From: UBA6772 sp965183875
GTDB lineage: Bacteria; Bacteroidota; Bacteroidia; Flavobacteriales; UBA7430
Assembly (NCBI GenBank): GCA_965183875.1
Contig: CBCYMK010000020.1
Location: 1 to 57,970, forward strand
Reading direction: 5' to 3'
DNA length: 57,970 bases
The position numbers and the translations under genes are program-made. Under the pieces are notes generated by a model that had not been told where the DNA came from, did not search any database, and was given only the letters and a program-made list of their open reading frames with translations. This document shows positions 26,901 to 34,242 of this stretch, piece after piece. Position 1 is the stretch's first letter. Each line of letters starts with the position of its first letter.

Positions 26901-28654
26901 TCTGTACAACCTAAATCTAATAATTCACAAGACTCATCTGTATAAGTAGCTAAAGGATTAAAATTTATTGCTGTGGTATCCATACAACCATAAACGGGTA
27001 ATTCTACTGTAATGTTTATGGTTGGTGCTAAAGGATTGAATACGGTATTGTCTCCATTTAAAATACTTTCTACCCATGGGTTCCCTCCTGTGTAAGGAAG
27101 TTCAAGAGATTGTGAATCTCCAAGACCATTAGTGAAGTAAAGTGTAGACGAAATTGTAACACCGAATGCTCCAGTAAGAGTTGATATTCCGCTTACTCCA
27201 ATACACGAGCTTCCAACTTGGAAAGAACATGTTGCTGGCTCACAAGCCCAATTTAAACCAAGTGGTAAATTTGTAATATCGTTTACTACTAGAGAGTCAA
27301 TATTGATAATCTCTCCATTTAAATTAAGCGTTTCGGTTAATAAAAGCTGTATTGGTTGCGTGTAGTATTCATTTAAATAGGCGGTTGGCATTTGTACTTG
27401 ATTTCCATCAACTACAACCTCGTCTGAAAAATTATATCCTAAATCTACTAGCGTTATATCTGGAGTACAAACATCGCTTATAGAAGAACCATCGAATTCT
27501 GATGCAGATAAAACAACTGTTTCGTCTTCACTATTGGTTTCTAACTCAAACAACACATAAACGACATTGTTAGAGAAATCTATCTCGTACATTGGTGCGT
27601 AGTTGTCTGTTTCCATGTTTGTAGAAACAGCTAATACATATTCTCCATCTTCCAAGTCGGTAACATCAACCCACTGACAAGCAATTCCTGAACTATATGT
27701 ATCTGAACAACCTGCACTAATTCCCATGATATTACAACCGTAGGTAAAGCTACAGGCTGGATAGTTAGCCCCTTCTGGTGCTTCACTAGAAATAGCCCCA
27801 CCTAAATCCATTACACACCAGCCATTTTTATGTCCTATTGTTTCGCTAGGCCCTAGGCTTGGGTAAGTGTAAATTCTATAGTTAGCATACCCTTCGTAAT
27901 GTGCATGTCCATGACAGTCATCCCAATAAAAATTATCGTTTAAATTATCTGCTCCACCCGATTGTCCAATGTAAAAATCTTCATTTCCATAATTGGAAAT
28001 AGAAGTGGTAAAGCGAAGTGTTTTTCTCTCGCCAACCCCTGTAATACACCCTTCTGCAACTAAACATTCATCGGTACTTGAAAATGAATTTATTTCTAAA
28101 GAATTAAGAATCGTATTGACTGATACTTGAAGATCAGGACCATTTACGCATCCATCATCAAAGGTAGCTAGTGGATTGTAGTTTACAGCATTTTCGTCTG
28201 TACAGCCTGGAATTAAACCTAAACAAGTTGCTTGAGCCTCTGCATAGGAACCGCATCCTTCGGAGTTTTGTGTTAGGTTAATTTGTTGAATTGTTCCAAA
28301 TTCTATCGCGCTTTGCCAGTCTAAAGCAGCACAACATGCATTTAGAGAACTGTTGTTGTAGATGTTTATTTGAACTGCATTCATTAAGCCGTTCAATGGA
28401 TCTATATTTTCTATTTCTGTGTCGTAAATATAAAGTGACCCCTGTATAATCAAAAGGGAAGATAAGGCTTCAATAGTTACTATTTCAGACCCGACTATAT
28501 GTAGGTCCCCCAGGAATAGTTCACATGAAGCTAATTCATCTAGCGCTGATTGTGTACTTATAAAAGTTTCAGTTTCTGCTAAACCACACTGTGCTTTAGT
28601 TGTAAAATTGAAGATTAAGCCAAGGCTTAAGAGGAGGGTAGTAATTTTTTTCAT
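23945..28654 (-). CDS. Giant T9SS-secreted protein with lysyl oxidase domain and repeat modules
   Basis: 1569 residues. Order: signal peptide; receptor-L-like leucine-rich segment (about 35-110); lysyl oxidase domain (about 170-375) with the copper motif W244-DDCHGHAH (H248, H250, H252), K276 in GHKNGWC and Y320 in DTYSSG, which correspond to the Lys and Tyr that make the LTQ cofactor; nine GCTD-x-x-A-x-NYNP...DGSC-type repeats spread through the middle, alternating with four LYDSYGDGW-type modules; two GWNLIS modules (from about 1190 and 1275); and a T9SS type A sorting domain (about 1490-1569). Lysyl oxidases oxidise protein lysines to aldehydes for cross-linking. Expected at the cell surface. 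Substrate unknown; catalysis is inferred from intact motifs. Confidence 0.9.
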   Translation of the reverse strand: MKKITTLLLSLGLIFNFTTKAQCGLAETETFISTQSALDELASCELFLGDLHIVGSEIVTIEALSSLLIIQGSLYIYDTEIENIDPLNGLMNAVQINIYNNSSLNACCAALDWQSAIEFGTIQQINLTQNSEGCGSYAEAQATCLGLIPGCTDENAVNYNPLATFDDGCVNGPDLQVSVNTILNSLEINSFSSTDECLVAEGCITGVGERKTLRFTTSISNYGNEDFYIGQSGGADNLNDNFYWDDCHGHAHYEGYANYRIYTYPSLGPSETIGHKNGWCVMDLGGAISSEAPEGANYPACSFTYGCNIMGISAGCSDTYSSGIACQWVDVTDLEDGEYVLAVSTNMETDNYAPMYEIDFSNNVVYVLFELETNSEDETVVLSASEFDGSSISDVCTPDITLVDLGYNFSDEVVVDGNQVQMPTAYLNEYYTQPIQLLLTETLNLNGEIINIDSLVVNDITNLPLGLNWACEPATCSFQVGSSCIGVSGISTLTGAFGVTISSTLYFTNGLGDSQSLELPYTGGNPWVESILNGDNTVFNPLAPTINITVELPVYGCMDTTAINFNPLATYTDESCELLDLGCTDPFSLNYDEDANTEDGSCEYCAEGIEWVVHMNLYDSYGDGWNDNYFYLTNEWGDTIATGTIEDGNEEVYKFCLSPACYEISVPHEGTYPQEISWELNAPGYPDFLVEGDCPDIMPVAFQYECNTIFGCTDSVALNYNPEAGYEDQSCIYPIYGCGDSLALNFNAEVNQEDGSCVYPIICTEESTNCILYLHDTYGDGWNGNNFSANDIFEEGFFETTIEDGSEGVVPFCLNDGCYLINVDGGTWQQEISWDLLNENGDTLLSGTAPFQDYLGLNTTCVTVLGCTDSLALNYNELAGTEDGTCEYAFACAQEDYNVVIMELQTDPYPAETSWDLISENGDTLFTADNFTETNTLYIDTVCVPNDQEITFSLYDTYGDGLTSGAGNGLFHFYVCGAQVFSGSAFEHLYSGTFTGCDGATIIVFGCTDEDANNYSVDANTEDGSCEYDVILGCTDTLAVNFNELADQDDGTCEYLSCEFYEMLVEVSLFSSSGNGWNGLNYTLNSFDETLLYSSTLSDGFEGTDYYCLPNGCYLFTLPEYTGGESFNWSIVLEDKKLISGTSGVKDNFGVNEICEIIMGCTDTTALNYNPLANIADASCIYENGGTQILELNEGWNLISSYVSATNPDIELITASIFEHLVIVKNYLGTAYLPEWGFNGIGDWDTSQGYQMKVNAEVELAISGNYIVPELSPITLLEGWNLISYLRNENASAVAVFEEIIEDVVIVKNGTGMAYLPEWEFNGIGEMNAGQAYQVKMNTERELLYNANDIAYRIENSETINNQAENIKFTLNTGKNMHLLIPIKAFEMEVLMGDEIYAYDAQGEMVGAAKITLPNTLITIWGNDLTNEMKDGLYDAEEWSLELYSVSTHKKVKLSCELNQAENTFEQDALVIANKLQINEKEAGLALYNSIPNPSKLVTEITYFVPQTQLLSLKLYNLLGKEVLIIDEGMKISGYHSAQINVEQLAAGSYFYKLQADSKQITKRLEVVK

Positions 28655-28697
28655 CCCGATATAACAACAAAAATTATTCCACTATATAGTTTAGAGC

Positions 28698-29194
28698 TCA
28701 ACTGCTAATTAGCCATTCCTGTTTTTCTATAGATGGATTCATTTCCATCAGTTTTTCTATAAACTCTTTTTGCTTTAAAGGAGAGATAAAGGTATAATCG
28801 TATTTCCCATATTTAATAACTATTCCCTCATTAGTTAAGGATGGGCTAATTGTAGTGTTTAATGGGTTGTTTAGATTGGTTTTTACCAGCTCTAATTCAG
28901 TATTTGGGTAGATGACCTGAATGTCTTTAAGTGGAATTCTTTTTCTAATAAGACCCAGTTTACAATACAGGGAATCCTTGTCTAATAAATAATAGTGGTC
29001 TATGTAAAAATACAATGGAAGTAGTATCATTGGTAAGGTGACAAATAATTGCAGGGTAATTAGTGATGATTCCATTTGTCCTTGATACCAGGGTAAGAAG
29101 CCTGTTAATAATCCACATATGATACCTCCATGTAATACAAACCCACGTAAAAAAAGTTCTTTTTAGCTTCGAATTTCATTTGCTCTATTTTCAT
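28698..29194 (-). pseudogene. Bacterial PH-domain membrane protein, frameshifted at a homopolymer
   Basis: A 125-residue open frame (28698-29075) holds a transmembrane pair and a bacterial PH-like domain (LLDKDSLYCKLGLIRKRIPLKDIQVIYP). Its codons continue upstream without a start to LRGFVLHGGIICGLLTGFLPWYQG. A second frame starting at ATG 29194 (or 29179, MKFEAKKNFF) runs into the same place. The two meet at a 7-base A run (29149-29155, T run on the coding strand); one more base there would give one continuous protein of about 165 residues, beginning like other family members. So either a one-base deletion or a homopolymer miscall. Function of these PH-like proteins is poorly known. Confidence 0.7.
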
Positions 29195-29269
29195 TAAACA
29201 TACAAAAAAATCCCCTCGATTACTCGATAGGATTTTAAATATTATTGTTCATAATTAGAATTATAATAA
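29193..29269. repeat. Duplicate of the nrdA 3' end and terminator
   Basis: This segment closely repeats 29659-29731: TTAAACATA, the hairpin with AATCCCCTCGATT, AGGATTTTAAATAT and AATTAGAATTA, where in the second copy the last part contains the nrdA stop codon. The copies differ by a few substitutions and a small indel and are 466 bases apart. Looks like an old partial duplication of the nrdA 3' flank. Confidence 0.7.
29204..29236 (-). terminator. Degenerate copy of the nrdA terminator
   Basis: Stem AAAATCCCCTCGA (29207-29219) with 29224-29236, loop TTAC, but two internal mismatches. Probably a decayed or backup terminator. Confidence 0.5.
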
Positions 29270-29421
29270 GAAATATTACAGTTTATTGTATAGCCCATAT
29301 TTTGTAGATTACTAGTAGAGATAAACTAATAAGAAGAATACTCACAGAGGATTAATAAAGACCTGAAACAATTGAGAGTTACTTTTTTTTTATCCGTCCT
29401 CCATTCTTTTAGAGTAAGAAA

Positions 29422-29523
29422 TGTATAAAATGAGCTTGCCTACCGGTAGGTAGGCGTAGTAAAATGCTGTCTAAGTATCCGACCAAAGGAAGGGTACGAG
29501 TTCATTTTATTAGCCATTTTAAA
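29422..29523. repeat. Dispersed ~102-bp palindromic element, copy A
   Basis: The reverse complement of this segment matches 56171-56273 over its whole length: TTTAAAATGGCTA at one end, AAAATGAACTCG, CAGCATTTT, ACTACGCCT, a CCTACC..GG palindrome, and GCTCATTTTATACA at the other. The outer arms AAAATGA / TCATTTT are inverted, giving the element a hairpin-like structure. Core palindrome CCTACCGGTAGG at 29439-29450. Confidence 0.8.
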
Positions 29524-29555
29524 GTTTCTGGAACGTTAAGAAAGAATTGAAGACA

Positions 29556-29590
29556 TGATTTTTCGTTCTTTTCATCAAGGAAAAGGACAA
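29556..29590. repeat. Second dispersed repeat (GTCCTTTT-CTTGAT-AAAGAACGAAAAA type), copy 1
   Basis: Read on the minus strand this is TTGTCCTTTTCCTTGATG followed by AAAAGAACGAAAAATCATG. It matches 41747-41787 on the plus strand. Repeats of this sort are common between flavobacterial genes. The rest of the 29240-29660 spacer shows no gene. Confidence 0.6.
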
Positions 29591-29667
29591 AATCAGTAAA
29601 GGTGAAAATCAGAGTGAAAATAGGTTTTGAATAAACGGTACTTATAGGCGGATAAGTTAATTAAACA

Positions 29668-29701
29668 TAAAAAAATCCCCTCGATTGCTCGAGAGGATTT
29701 T
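29668..29701 (-). terminator. Intrinsic terminator of nrdBA
   Basis: Stem AAAATCCCCTCGA (29672-29684) with 29689-29701 and a 4-nt loop, one internal mismatch, followed leftward by a T run. It lies 25 bases after the nrdA stop. Confidence 0.85.
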
Positions 29702-29726
29702 AAATATATAGTATTCTAAATTAGAA

Positions 29727-32114
29727 TTACGATCCACAAGAAACACAATCCTCAGGATTGTCTATAGAACAAGCTAATTGCTCTTCTGGTGTAAATTCTT
29801 GAACTTCTGCACTTTCAGCAACTACAGGCTCCATTTGAGCTTTAGATTGTTTCTGTACAGTAAACTTAATCGCATCAACAGCAGATTTTGTTCTTAGGTA
29901 GTACATACCTGTTTTTAAACCTTTCTTCCAGCCGTAGAAGTGCATAGAAGTAAGCTTTCCGAGGTTAGCATTTTCTACGAACATGTTTAAAGATTGCGAT
30001 TGATCGATAAATTGACCACGTTCAGCAGCCATGTCGATGATGTCGCGCATACTCAATTCCCATACAGTTTTGTAGAGGTCTTTAATGTTTTGCGGAATAT
30101 GATCGATGTTTTGTATAGATCCGTTGGTGCGCAAGATTTCGTTTTTCAACTCATCGTTCCATAAACCAAGCTTTACTAAGTCTGTTAATAAGTGCTTATT
30201 TACAATAATAAACTCACCAGAAAGCACGCGACGTGTATAGATGTTTGAGGTATAAGGCTCAAAACATTCGTTGTTACCTAAGATTTGAGAAGTTGATGCT
30301 GTTGGCATAGGTGCTAATAAAAGCGAGTTACGCACTCCACTTTCTTTAATTTCAGTACGGAGAGTATCCCAGTCCCAACGACCCGAAAGGTCTTCGGCTG
30401 AAACGCCCCACATATCAAACTGGAACTGACCTTCTGAAATAGGAGAACCTTTAAACGTTTCGTAAGCTCCATCAACCTTTGCTAAATCTTTAGATGCTTG
30501 TAAAGAGGCAAAGTAAATGGTTTCGAAAATATCTTTATTCAACTGCTTCGCTTCGGGAGAAGTAAACGGCAAGCGCAATAAAATAAATGCATCTGCCAAT
30601 CCTTGAACTCCTAATCCCACAGGACGGTGACGCATATTAGAATTGCGAGCCTCTTGTACAGGGTAGTAGTTGCGATCGATAACTACGTTTAAGTTTTTGG
30701 TTGCTTTATAAGTAACCTTATATAGTAGGTCGTGATCGAACTTCCCGTTCTCCACAAACATTGGTAATGCTATAGAAGCTAAGTTACAAACAGCAACTTC
30801 ATCTGGTGCAGTATATTCTACAATCTCAGTACATAGGTTAGACGACTTAATCGTTCCTAAGTTCTTTTGATTTGATTTCTCGTTACAAGCATCCTTATAC
30901 AACATATAAGGTGTTCCTGTTTCGATTTGAGATTCAACAATTTTCTCCCAAAGCTCACGAGCCTTAATGGTCTTACGACCTTTTCCTTCGGCTTCGTATT
31001 TTTCGTATAACTCAACAAATTCATCTCCGTATACATCTGCTAAACCAGGGCATTCGTTAGGACACATTAATGTCCATTCGCCGTTAGATTCTACACGTTT
31101 CATGAATAAATCTGGAGTCCACATAGCGTAGAATAAGTCACGCGCACGCATCTCTTCTTTACCGTGATTTTTTCTTAAGTCTAAGAAATCGAACACATCA
31201 GCATGCCAAGGTTCTAAGTAAATAGCGAAAGAACCTTTACGTTTTCCACCACCTTGATCTACATAACGAGCTGTATCATTATATACACGTAACATTGGTA
31301 CAATCCCATTTGAAGTCCCATTTGTTCCGCGGATATAAGATCCTTTTGCACGTACATTATGAATGCTCAATCCGATACCACCTGCAGACTGAGAAATTTT
31401 AGAACATTGTTTTAACGTATCGTAAATCCCATCGATACTATCGTCTTTCATTGTTAGTAAGAAACAAGAAGACATTTGAGGTTTAGGTGTTCCCGAATTA
31501 AATAATGTAGGGGTAGCGTGCGTGAAGTACTTTTTCGACATCATCTCGTAGGTCTCAATAGCCGCTTGTATGTCGTCTTTGTGAATCCCAATAGAAACAC
31601 GCATTAACATGTGTTGTGGACGCTCAGCTACCTGTCCATCGATACGCAATAAGTACGAACGTTCAAGTGTTTTAAATCCAAAATAGTCGTAGCTAAAGTC
31701 TCTATCGTAAATAATAGTAGAATCTAAAACCTCTTTATTGTCTTGGATAATTTGGTGTACATCGTCTGCCAACATAGGTGCTTCCTGGTTGGTAACAGGA
31801 TTCACGTATTTGTAGAGGTCTGTCATCGTTTCTGAGAACGACTTTTTTGTTTTTTTATGTAGGTTAGAGACCGCAATACGCGCAGCTAATTGTGCGTAGT
31901 CTGGGTGCTTAACTGTTAGTGAAGCTGCAACTTCTGCCGCTAGGTTGTCTAATTCGAAAGTGGTTACACCTTCGTAGATACCTTCAATAACTTTCATCGC
32001 TACCGTAGTAGGATCTACTAAGTCATCGAGTCCGTAACACATCTTTTGGATACGGGCGGTAATTTTGTCAAACTTAACAGCCTCTTTATGACCGTCTCTT
32101 TTTAATACGTACAT
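29727..32114 (-). CDS. nrdA: Ribonucleotide reductase class I, alpha subunit
   Basis: Large subunit that reduces ribonucleoside diphosphates. 795 residues. N-terminal ATP-cone (MYVLKRDGHKEAVKFDKIT, residues 1-90) implies allosteric activity control. The catalytic core has the conserved cysteines in SSCFLL and AVCNLAS, the NLCTE Asn/Cys/Glu triad, and NECFEPYTSN. The C-terminal tail ends CVSCGS, the CxxC pair that relays electrons from thioredoxin. Located 23 bases downstream of nrdB on the same strand. Confidence 0.97.
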   Translation of the reverse strand: MYVLKRDGHKEAVKFDKITARIQKMCYGLDDLVDPTTVAMKVIEGIYEGVTTFELDNLAAEVAASLTVKHPDYAQLAARIAVSNLHKKTKKSFSETMTDLYKYVNPVTNQEAPMLADDVHQIIQDNKEVLDSTIIYDRDFSYDYFGFKTLERSYLLRIDGQVAERPQHMLMRVSIGIHKDDIQAAIETYEMMSKKYFTHATPTLFNSGTPKPQMSSCFLLTMKDDSIDGIYDTLKQCSKISQSAGGIGLSIHNVRAKGSYIRGTNGTSNGIVPMLRVYNDTARYVDQGGGKRKGSFAIYLEPWHADVFDFLDLRKNHGKEEMRARDLFYAMWTPDLFMKRVESNGEWTLMCPNECPGLADVYGDEFVELYEKYEAEGKGRKTIKARELWEKIVESQIETGTPYMLYKDACNEKSNQKNLGTIKSSNLCTEIVEYTAPDEVAVCNLASIALPMFVENGKFDHDLLYKVTYKATKNLNVVIDRNYYPVQEARNSNMRHRPVGLGVQGLADAFILLRLPFTSPEAKQLNKDIFETIYFASLQASKDLAKVDGAYETFKGSPISEGQFQFDMWGVSAEDLSGRWDWDTLRTEIKESGVRNSLLLAPMPTASTSQILGNNECFEPYTSNIYTRRVLSGEFIIVNKHLLTDLVKLGLWNDELKNEILRTNGSIQNIDHIPQNIKDLYKTVWELSMRDIIDMAAERGQFIDQSQSLNMFVENANLGKLTSMHFYGWKKGLKTGMYYLRTKSAVDAIKFTVQKQSKAQMEPVVAESAEVQEFTPEEQLACSIDNPEDCVSCGS

Positions 32115-32137
32115 ACTATATTGGGATTTATTGGGAT

Positions 32138-33112
32138 TTAAAAGTCAGCGTCGAAAGTAAAGCCAGCATCTTCTTCTTTTCCTAAGACACCTGCTTTTTG
32201 ATATTCTGAAACGCGTTTTTCGAAGAAGTTTGTTTTTCCTTGTAGCGAAATCATGTCCATAAAGTCGAACGGATTCTCTACGTTATAGATTTTATCACAG
32301 TGTAACTCTGCTAATAAACGATCGGTAACAAACTCTAGGTATTGCGTCATTAATTCAGAATTCATTCCGATTAATCGCACTGGTAAAGCTTCGATAATAA
32401 ATTCTCTTTCTATATCTAAAGCCTCGGTAATAATTTGAGTAATTCTTTCTTTTGGTACTTTGTTTACGATATGGTCGTTGTGTAACATTACAGCGAAATC
32501 ACAGTGTAACCCTTCGTCACGAGAAATTAGCTCGTTAGAAAATGCTAATCCAGGTAAAAGACCTCTTTTCTTCATCCAGAAAATAGAACAGAAAGACCCA
32601 GAGAAGAATATTCCTTCTACTGCAGCAAAAGCGATTAAACGCTCTGCAAAACTTGGAGAGTCAATCCATTTTATAGCCCAGTCAGCCTTTTTCTTAATCG
32701 CATCGAAGTGATCGATTGCATGGAATAATCTGTCGGCTTCTTTTTTGTCTTTGATATAAGTATCAATCAATAAAGAGTAGGTTTCCGAGTGGATGTTTTC
32801 CATCATTATTTGGAATCCATAGAAGAATTTAGCCTCTGTATACTGTACTTCAGAAAGGAAGTTTTCAGCTAAATTTTCGTTTACGATTCCATCGGAAGCT
32901 GCAAAGAAAGCAAGTACATGTTTGATGAAATGTCTTTCGTCGTCGTTTAATTTTTCTTCCCAGTCGATAATATCTTGACTCAGGTCAATCTCTTCGGCAG
33001 TCCAAATACTAGCTTCTTCTTGTTTGTAAAACTTCCATATATCGTCGTGTACGATTGGGAAAAGTACAAATCGGTCTTTGTTTTCTTGTAAAATGGGTTC
33101 TATTGCTGCCAT
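32138..33112 (-). CDS. nrdB: Ribonucleotide reductase class I, beta subunit
   Basis: 324-residue di-iron subunit that generates the radical for NrdA. Metal-ligand motifs are visible: DWEEKLNDDERHF, EAKFFYGFQIMMENIHSETY (E-x-x-H plus the candidate radical Tyr) and SRDEGLHCDF. The length suits class Ia. The gene is first in the nrdBA operon. No inserted intein or truncation. The tail DAGFTFDADF is the peptide expected to dock on NrdA. Confidence 0.96.
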   Translation of the reverse strand: MAAIEPILQENKDRFVLFPIVHDDIWKFYKQEEASIWTAEEIDLSQDIIDWEEKLNDDERHFIKHVLAFFAASDGIVNENLAENFLSEVQYTEAKFFYGFQIMMENIHSETYSLLIDTYIKDKKEADRLFHAIDHFDAIKKKADWAIKWIDSPSFAERLIAFAAVEGIFFSGSFCSIFWMKKRGLLPGLAFSNELISRDEGLHCDFAVMLHNDHIVNKVPKERITQIITEALDIEREFIIEALPVRLIGMNSELMTQYLEFVTDRLLAELHCDKIYNVENPFDFMDMISLQGKTNFFEKRVSEYQKAGVLGKEEDAGFTFDADF

Positions 33113-33494
33113 AAAATATGCTTATCTTTTGTAAAACACCTTAAAATTAAGGGCTTTAAAATTATCGTGATTATAACTCAAGTTTTAAATTGAGGTTTAC
33201 AAATATTTCGATAAAAAAAGTGGGAAACAAGCGGCATTTTAAATTAGCGAATGAAGTTTTCAACAAATCGTTTATAACCTACCCAAACACCGCATTTACA
33301 AAGAGTTAGCTAGTTTTTGAAAGTGTTAAAAAGAAAAAATATTTTAAACAATTGTATGTGGTAAATAGTGAATGGTAAAATGTTAAATGCATCACTGAAA
33401 TCGGTAAAAAAGAAACAATAAATTGCCAAAAAAAAGAGCGCAATGACTTTCAGTAGTTATATTTAATTGATCATTATTCACCAATCATTATTAA
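33113..33494. other. 382-base AT-rich spacer upstream of nrdB
   Basis: No gene, RNA or repeat recognised. A weak hairpin AACTCAA/TTGAGGTT (33175-33181 with 33190-33197) is present. I found no clear NrdR box or riboswitch core. Confidence 0.5.
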
Positions 33495-34064
33495 TTACCC
33501 ATGATGTTTTACTGCTGCAAACTCTAAGCCTTTATACCAGTCTTCACCATACTTTTTAATGAGTGGTTCTCTAAGGAATTTGTATACGGGTACCTTTAAT
33601 TTTGCTCCACATTCACAGGCAGGCTTACATATATGCCATTTGTGGTAGTTTACAGCATCAAATTCGGGGTAAGATTGAATTCTAACTGGGTATAATTCGC
33701 AGGAAATGGGTTTTTTATAATCTATTTTCCCTTCTCTATAAGCGGCTTCAATAGCACATTTAGCGTAGTTGTCTTTATCGAAAAAAACATAGACACATTC
33801 TTTGCCGTTTAAAATTGGGGTTTCTTTTCCTCCGTCTTCTCCAACAACCCATTTCCCTTGATCTTCTACTCCTTGAATCCCTTTTTCTACCATATAGGGT
33901 TTTACGTCTTTGTAGATTGTTTCAAGGATAGTAAGCTCGTCTTCATCTAGCGGTGCACCACCGTCTCCTTCAACACAGCAAGCTCCTTTGCAGGCGCTTA
34001 GGTCACAAACAAACTCCTTCTCTAGAAGGTCTTCAGAAATAAGGGTGTTTTTTATAGAAATCAT
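33495..34064 (-). CDS. DUF3109 family Cys-rich protein
   Basis: 189 residues, soluble. Cysteine clusters CDLSACKGACCVEGDGG (residues 20-36), ECVY, KCAI, CELYPV and CKPACECGAKL look like ligands for a metal centre, as in the YkgJ-type zinc/iron chelating group that includes DUF3109. The start ISIKNTLISEDLLEKEFVCDL matches the family. Function unknown. A TATCTTTG promoter element ends only four bases before the ATG, suggesting a leaderless transcript. Confidence 0.88.
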   Translation of the reverse strand: MISIKNTLISEDLLEKEFVCDLSACKGACCVEGDGGAPLDEDELTILETIYKDVKPYMVEKGIQGVEDQGKWVVGEDGGKETPILNGKECVYVFFDKDNYAKCAIEAAYREGKIDYKKPISCELYPVRIQSYPEFDAVNYHKWHICKPACECGAKLKVPVYKFLREPLIKKYGEDWYKGLEFAAVKHHG

Positions 34065-34068
34065 TCTG

Positions 34069-34076
34069 CAAAGATA
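34069..34076 (-). promoter_or_regulatory. Candidate -7 element abutting the DUF3109 start codon
   Basis: Minus-strand TATCTTTG fits TAnnTTTG; its last base is four bases from the ATG at 34064, so transcription would begin at or within the start codon. Confidence 0.5.
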
Positions 34077-34213
34077 TTAAATAGATGCGATTTTTAGTCC
34101 TTCCAGAATTGGAAAAGTAGCCTTGTAAGCTATTGTATACTCGTAGAGAACGGTTTTAGAGAGTGAATTATTAAATCATCAAATCAATTTCAAGTCTTCA
34201 AAGGATTAATTCG

Positions 34214-34221
34214 TAATTTTG
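34214..34221 (+). promoter_or_regulatory. Candidate -7 element for gltX-folB
   Basis: TAATTTTG fits TAnnTTTG; followed by GC and located 21 bases before the gltX ATG. Confidence 0.55.
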
Positions 34222-34242
34222 CAGTCCAAAATTTAGCTTGAC

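Noticed and set aside
33113..33494. Riboswitch or NrdR boxes upstream of nrdB
   Set aside because: Only a weak short hairpin is visible; no conserved core could be recognised.
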